NCBI GenBank assembly: GCA_013398175.1
Contig: VZRZ01007311.1
Coordinates: 897,246-961,245 of the forward strand
Direction: 5' to 3'
Length of the DNA: 64,000 nucleotides
Source: Climacteris rufus
Lineage: Eukaryota > Chordata > Aves > Passeriformes > Climacteridae
The notes beneath the pieces are model-generated. The model saw only the letters and a program-made list of their open reading frames with translations. It was not told the DNA's origin and ran no database searches. Both the position numbers and the translations under genes were made by a program. How positions within the stretch are numbered: position 1 is the stretch's first letter; every line of letters starts with the position of its first letter. Positions 61,082 through 64,000 of the stretch are shown piece by piece.

Positions 61082-62964
61082 CCAAGTTATATAAAGGCAT
61101 TGCCTATCCAGAAAATAGCTCACAGTATTATGTCTGGGTCAGAAAAGCACGTGGGTATTTTGGTTTTCATTTGCTACAAAATTATTAATTGAAAATGAGT
61201 GCTAGCTCCTTTCCCATGGTAAAGAGATGACAGGTGTGATTGCTTTCCTATTTACATAAAGAGATTATAGCTTCCTTAGTTTTAGTCCTATATCCATAAT
61301 TAAGCTACAAAGAGAGATTTTGGGAGACAGGGTGCATGCTTCCTCACCCTTCTAACCTTCTGTACCCAACTCTTTCCAGATTCAAGCCCCAGCTCCATCC
61401 CTGCCTAAGAATCCTTCAACTCTGTAGTCTTCTCATCTCCACCCATTTATCAAGCCTTACTTGCACAGTACCTGAAGCAAAGCCTTTGCACACAACATAA
61501 AATAGCTACTCCTTGGCTGCACCCACATTACTCCTGTATTACCGCGATGCCCCGNGTCTTTTGTTGTACCTGCCAACCTTCAGCATATGCTAAGGGCACC
61601 CAGAACCTGAATCCTTCATACGAAAGGAATTCCTAAGAGAATCTTAGGATCATTTTGTCAATATTATCATTTGAGGAATATCAGGCGACTACACAAAAAT
61701 CTTTGCGTATCTCATCCTGAGGTCTGTCCCAGCCCAAGTTTTCTACTCTGGCAGGCTTTGGATCTTATCCTAGGTTCATTTGAAAAAGAAAACAAAATCG
61801 TTATCTTTTTTTCTCCTTCTTTTCAATATACTAAATATAGATATATAAACAAAATCCTCAGCTAGATAAAGATAGCAGCACACAGATGGTATAAAAAACA
61901 AAGCACTTAGCAAGCTCTGAGACAGGCTGTACCCATATACGCTTTGCATTACAGTTTGTTGCCAGCTAATATATTTCCACAACAGTTAAAATCTCACTCA
62001 ACCTTATAAATTGTCTCACTTTATTAGTGAATAAGTATTACAAATAGGTGTCTGTGACTCCTCTATGAAATCTGAGCAGGGTTTTTTTCTGTCCTAAAAT
62101 ATTTACATTTTATTTTTGTGGGCAAGTGGTTTCCCTCTATCAAAACACTTTGCTGGATGCTTCCCCTTCCTGACGCATGCATCCATCCAGCATCCACACT
62201 TGTTAGTCCCAGGAATGTGGGGGCTAGGGGTGCTGAGGTAGCAGATGTTCTCAGTCTCTTCTGCCAGGCAAATATTGTTATCCAGAGTATATTTGGCATT
62301 AGATGAGGGAAAGAGCATTCCTTCCAGGCTTTCCAGAACTGCTGAGCTGAATTCTCCTATTCACCATCTAAACTAGTTATGCTTTTCTTCATCCAAGGCA
62401 GACAAAAATGGTTTACAGAGAAAGGTCTAGTTCTCTAAGTCTGTATTTTAAAAAATCTTGACATTTTAATGTCAATTTTTAAATTAAATAGTTTATATTC
62501 ACATTGTGAATGTCAGTAACTTTCCATATTTTAATTAATGGAATTTAAAAGCAAAATCTTCTAGATCTTTATAGTGAAAAATAAATACCTATCTGATATT
62601 TTTTAATATACATACTATGGGCTTAGCTGTTTCTTGCTTATCCTTTTAACAGCCTATTCTCTACAGTGAATTGGGAAACATTTCAGAAAAATAGGAAGGA
62701 AAAAAAGCAGGAAATTGGCAAGAAGAACAGGAAACCAAAGAGGGAAAGAGACAAAAACTGGACATATCCTCAGTGTATTTGATACCTAAAAATATGAACA
62801 TTTATTTTTTTAAAAGTTAGGAAAAAAATCCTGAGAACATGTGATATATTCATACTTTGTAACCATACCTAATATACCTTTTTTGTTGTTGTTGTTCTTC
62901 TTCCTCAGAAAGCTTCAGGAGCTTAGAAAAAGCTGGTAGGATGGCATTACTTTAAAAATGCAAA
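61082..62964. other. Non-coding stretch, no gene recognised
   Basis: It contains one undetermined base (61555), AT-rich patches near 62450-62620, a purine-rich tract at 62688-62757 and a GTT/CTT run (62881-62905) ending in CCTCAG just before the decayed CR1-like fragment. No credible gene. Confidence 0.5.
61555..61555. other. Single undetermined base
   Basis: One N inside a CpG-containing word (CCCGNGTC). Confidence 0.99.
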
Positions 62965-63420
62965 TGGCTTTACTTGCATAATTACAGGTCTGTCAGGTTC
63001 ACATTGATCCTGGACAAATTACTAGAACACTGGTACGAGACTCCATAAAGAATTAACAAAAATTGAAATACTTAATGACAATGAACATTTCTTTGAGTTT
63101 TTGTGGCACTGAAATGAATGTGAGGTATCAATGAAGTGCCATGGCCAAAAGGTAAGTCAAGATCTGAAACAAAAGAGAGAACATGAGCTGAGAAAAGGTA
63201 GGGTATCCATACTATGCTGTAATTGCCTGTGAAAAACTTGGAGCTGAAATTCAAGACGGATATTGAAAAATTGAAGAATGAGTTCACTGGAAGATGAACC
63301 TTACAGAGAAAAATGGAAAGAGAGCAGTAGTATATTTAAGTCCAGATTGGATACTTTTTTCCCCTGAAAGTTATATTCTCCCACGGATATGAGTTAAATC
63401 TGGGTGCCTTGTCAATGTTA
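62965..63420 (+). mobile_element. Decayed CR1/L3-like retroposon fragment
   Basis: From 62980 the plus strand translates as NYRSVRFTLILDKLLEHWY before a stop. This aligns with the early RT block in the 17.7-kb CR1 copy (SHRPICLTLVLGMVMEQII), sharing the R, T-L, L and E positions. Further on, 63253-63276 matches the ORF2 tail of the 55.5-kb copy at 55527-55550 in 17 of 24 bases. Near 63339 the phrase AAGTCCAGATTGGATACTTT recalls the last part of an L3/CR1 ORF2. The three blocks are in the right order but far too close together, so most of the RT is deleted. It appears much older than the other CR1 copies, and its boundaries are approximate. Confidence 0.5.
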
Positions 63421-64000
63421 AAGAAAGATAAACTCAGTTTGTCAATGAGAATGTTTTATGAAACAGATATAGGCATTTAGAAATCAAGTCTACACTTTTA
63501 AAAATTCTATTACGTCTCTTCACTGTGTTCTGATGATTGGCTGATAGCCTGCAGCAGAAAGGAAAAGAGTCAAAAGAAAAGTAATGGAGGTGATGTTTTA
63601 AAATGGAAAGTGGGCCAGAAGGGAACAGAAAGGGAAGAAGCTGAACTTTTTTTCCCCCCAGATCTTACTAAAGTGTACAATTGTATACTTTTTGGTTTTT
63701 TTGACATGTAACAGTTAAAGACATTTACCTTCCTCCCCTTCTGGCAAGACCTAACTTTCACAAACACACACATTCACTGCCTTCTTCAGGACTAAAACCC
63801 CTCATTAATCTCTCGTTTTTTGGAGGTTATCGCTTTATCTTTTTCTTGCTTATCTTCATTCTGGAACTCAATTATAATGACCACATTGGCATGCCATGAA
63901 TCACACAGGCAGAACACAAATCGATGTAACTGGTATGCTGTTATAGTGGATGTTTCAGAGAACAGAACTAGAGAAAAATCCATGAACAATTTCTGAAAAG
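63421..64000. other. Non-coding stretch, no gene recognised
   Basis: Ordinary AT-leaning sequence to the window end. The 65-67-codon minus frames have no recognised domain. Confidence 0.55.

Noticed and set aside
62878..62910. 3' splice acceptor of a host exon
   Set aside because: The pyrimidine tract and CAG look plausible, but the sequence after it has early stops and no donor or conserved protein. It leads into a retroposon fossil.
1..64000. CRISPR arrays, prokaryotic operons, phage or plasmid features
   Set aside because: No spaced direct repeats, ribosome-binding-site-led gene runs or bacterial gene density. All signs point to vertebrate nuclear DNA.

Overview
This window looks like nuclear DNA from a bird: AT-leaning, non-coding vertebrate sequence. 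The evidence is a set of chicken repeat 1 (CR1) retroposon pieces. Their 3' ends carry the 8-bp repeat ending typical of avian CR1 (ATTCTATG/ATTCTAAA on the sense strand), and their broken reading frames match the CR1 ORF2 reverse transcriptase and C-terminal domain. A few older pieces resemble ancient amniote repeats (a CR1/L3-like fragment and MIR-like pieces). I cannot name the species. A non-avian archosaur or turtle is less likely but not excluded.

I find no host protein-coding gene, rRNA, tRNA, CRISPR array, operon or prokaryotic feature. Apart from the CR1 reading frames, the open frames (about 60-145 codons) show no recognisable domain, no consistent exon and splice-site structure, and often overlap on both strands. 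They look like chance openings. The window is best read as an intergenic stretch or a large intron.

Layout: 1-3.2 kb is plain non-coding DNA. A minus-strand CR1 3' end lies at 3.2-3.6 kb. A GC-raised block covers about 6.05-6.88 kb and stops at a poly-T tract and a 27-base assembly gap (6964-6990). A candidate old amniote repeat and a compact CpG cluster lie at 10.35-10.76 kb. A CR1 scrap sits at 14.2 kb. The largest repeat is a roughly 1.55-kb minus-strand CR1 at 17.66-19.2 kb with RT sequence, followed by another CR1 3' end at 23.2-23.4 kb. From 23.4 to 55.5 kb I recognise only one tiny CR1-like scrap and one doubtful MIR-like piece among simple repeats and inverted repeats. This tract includes a perfect 32-bp palindrome at 46921-46952. 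A plus-strand CR1 copy lies at 55.5-55.95 kb. The last 8 kb holds a possible conserved regulatory block (58.5-59.5 kb), a MIR-like fragment (61.0 kb) and a decayed CR1/L3-like fragment (62.97-63.4 kb).

No set of genes here works together. What the window shows is dead retroposons and local rearrangement scars in otherwise unannotated vertebrate DNA. I found no convincing novel biological system. Findings are ranked accordingly.
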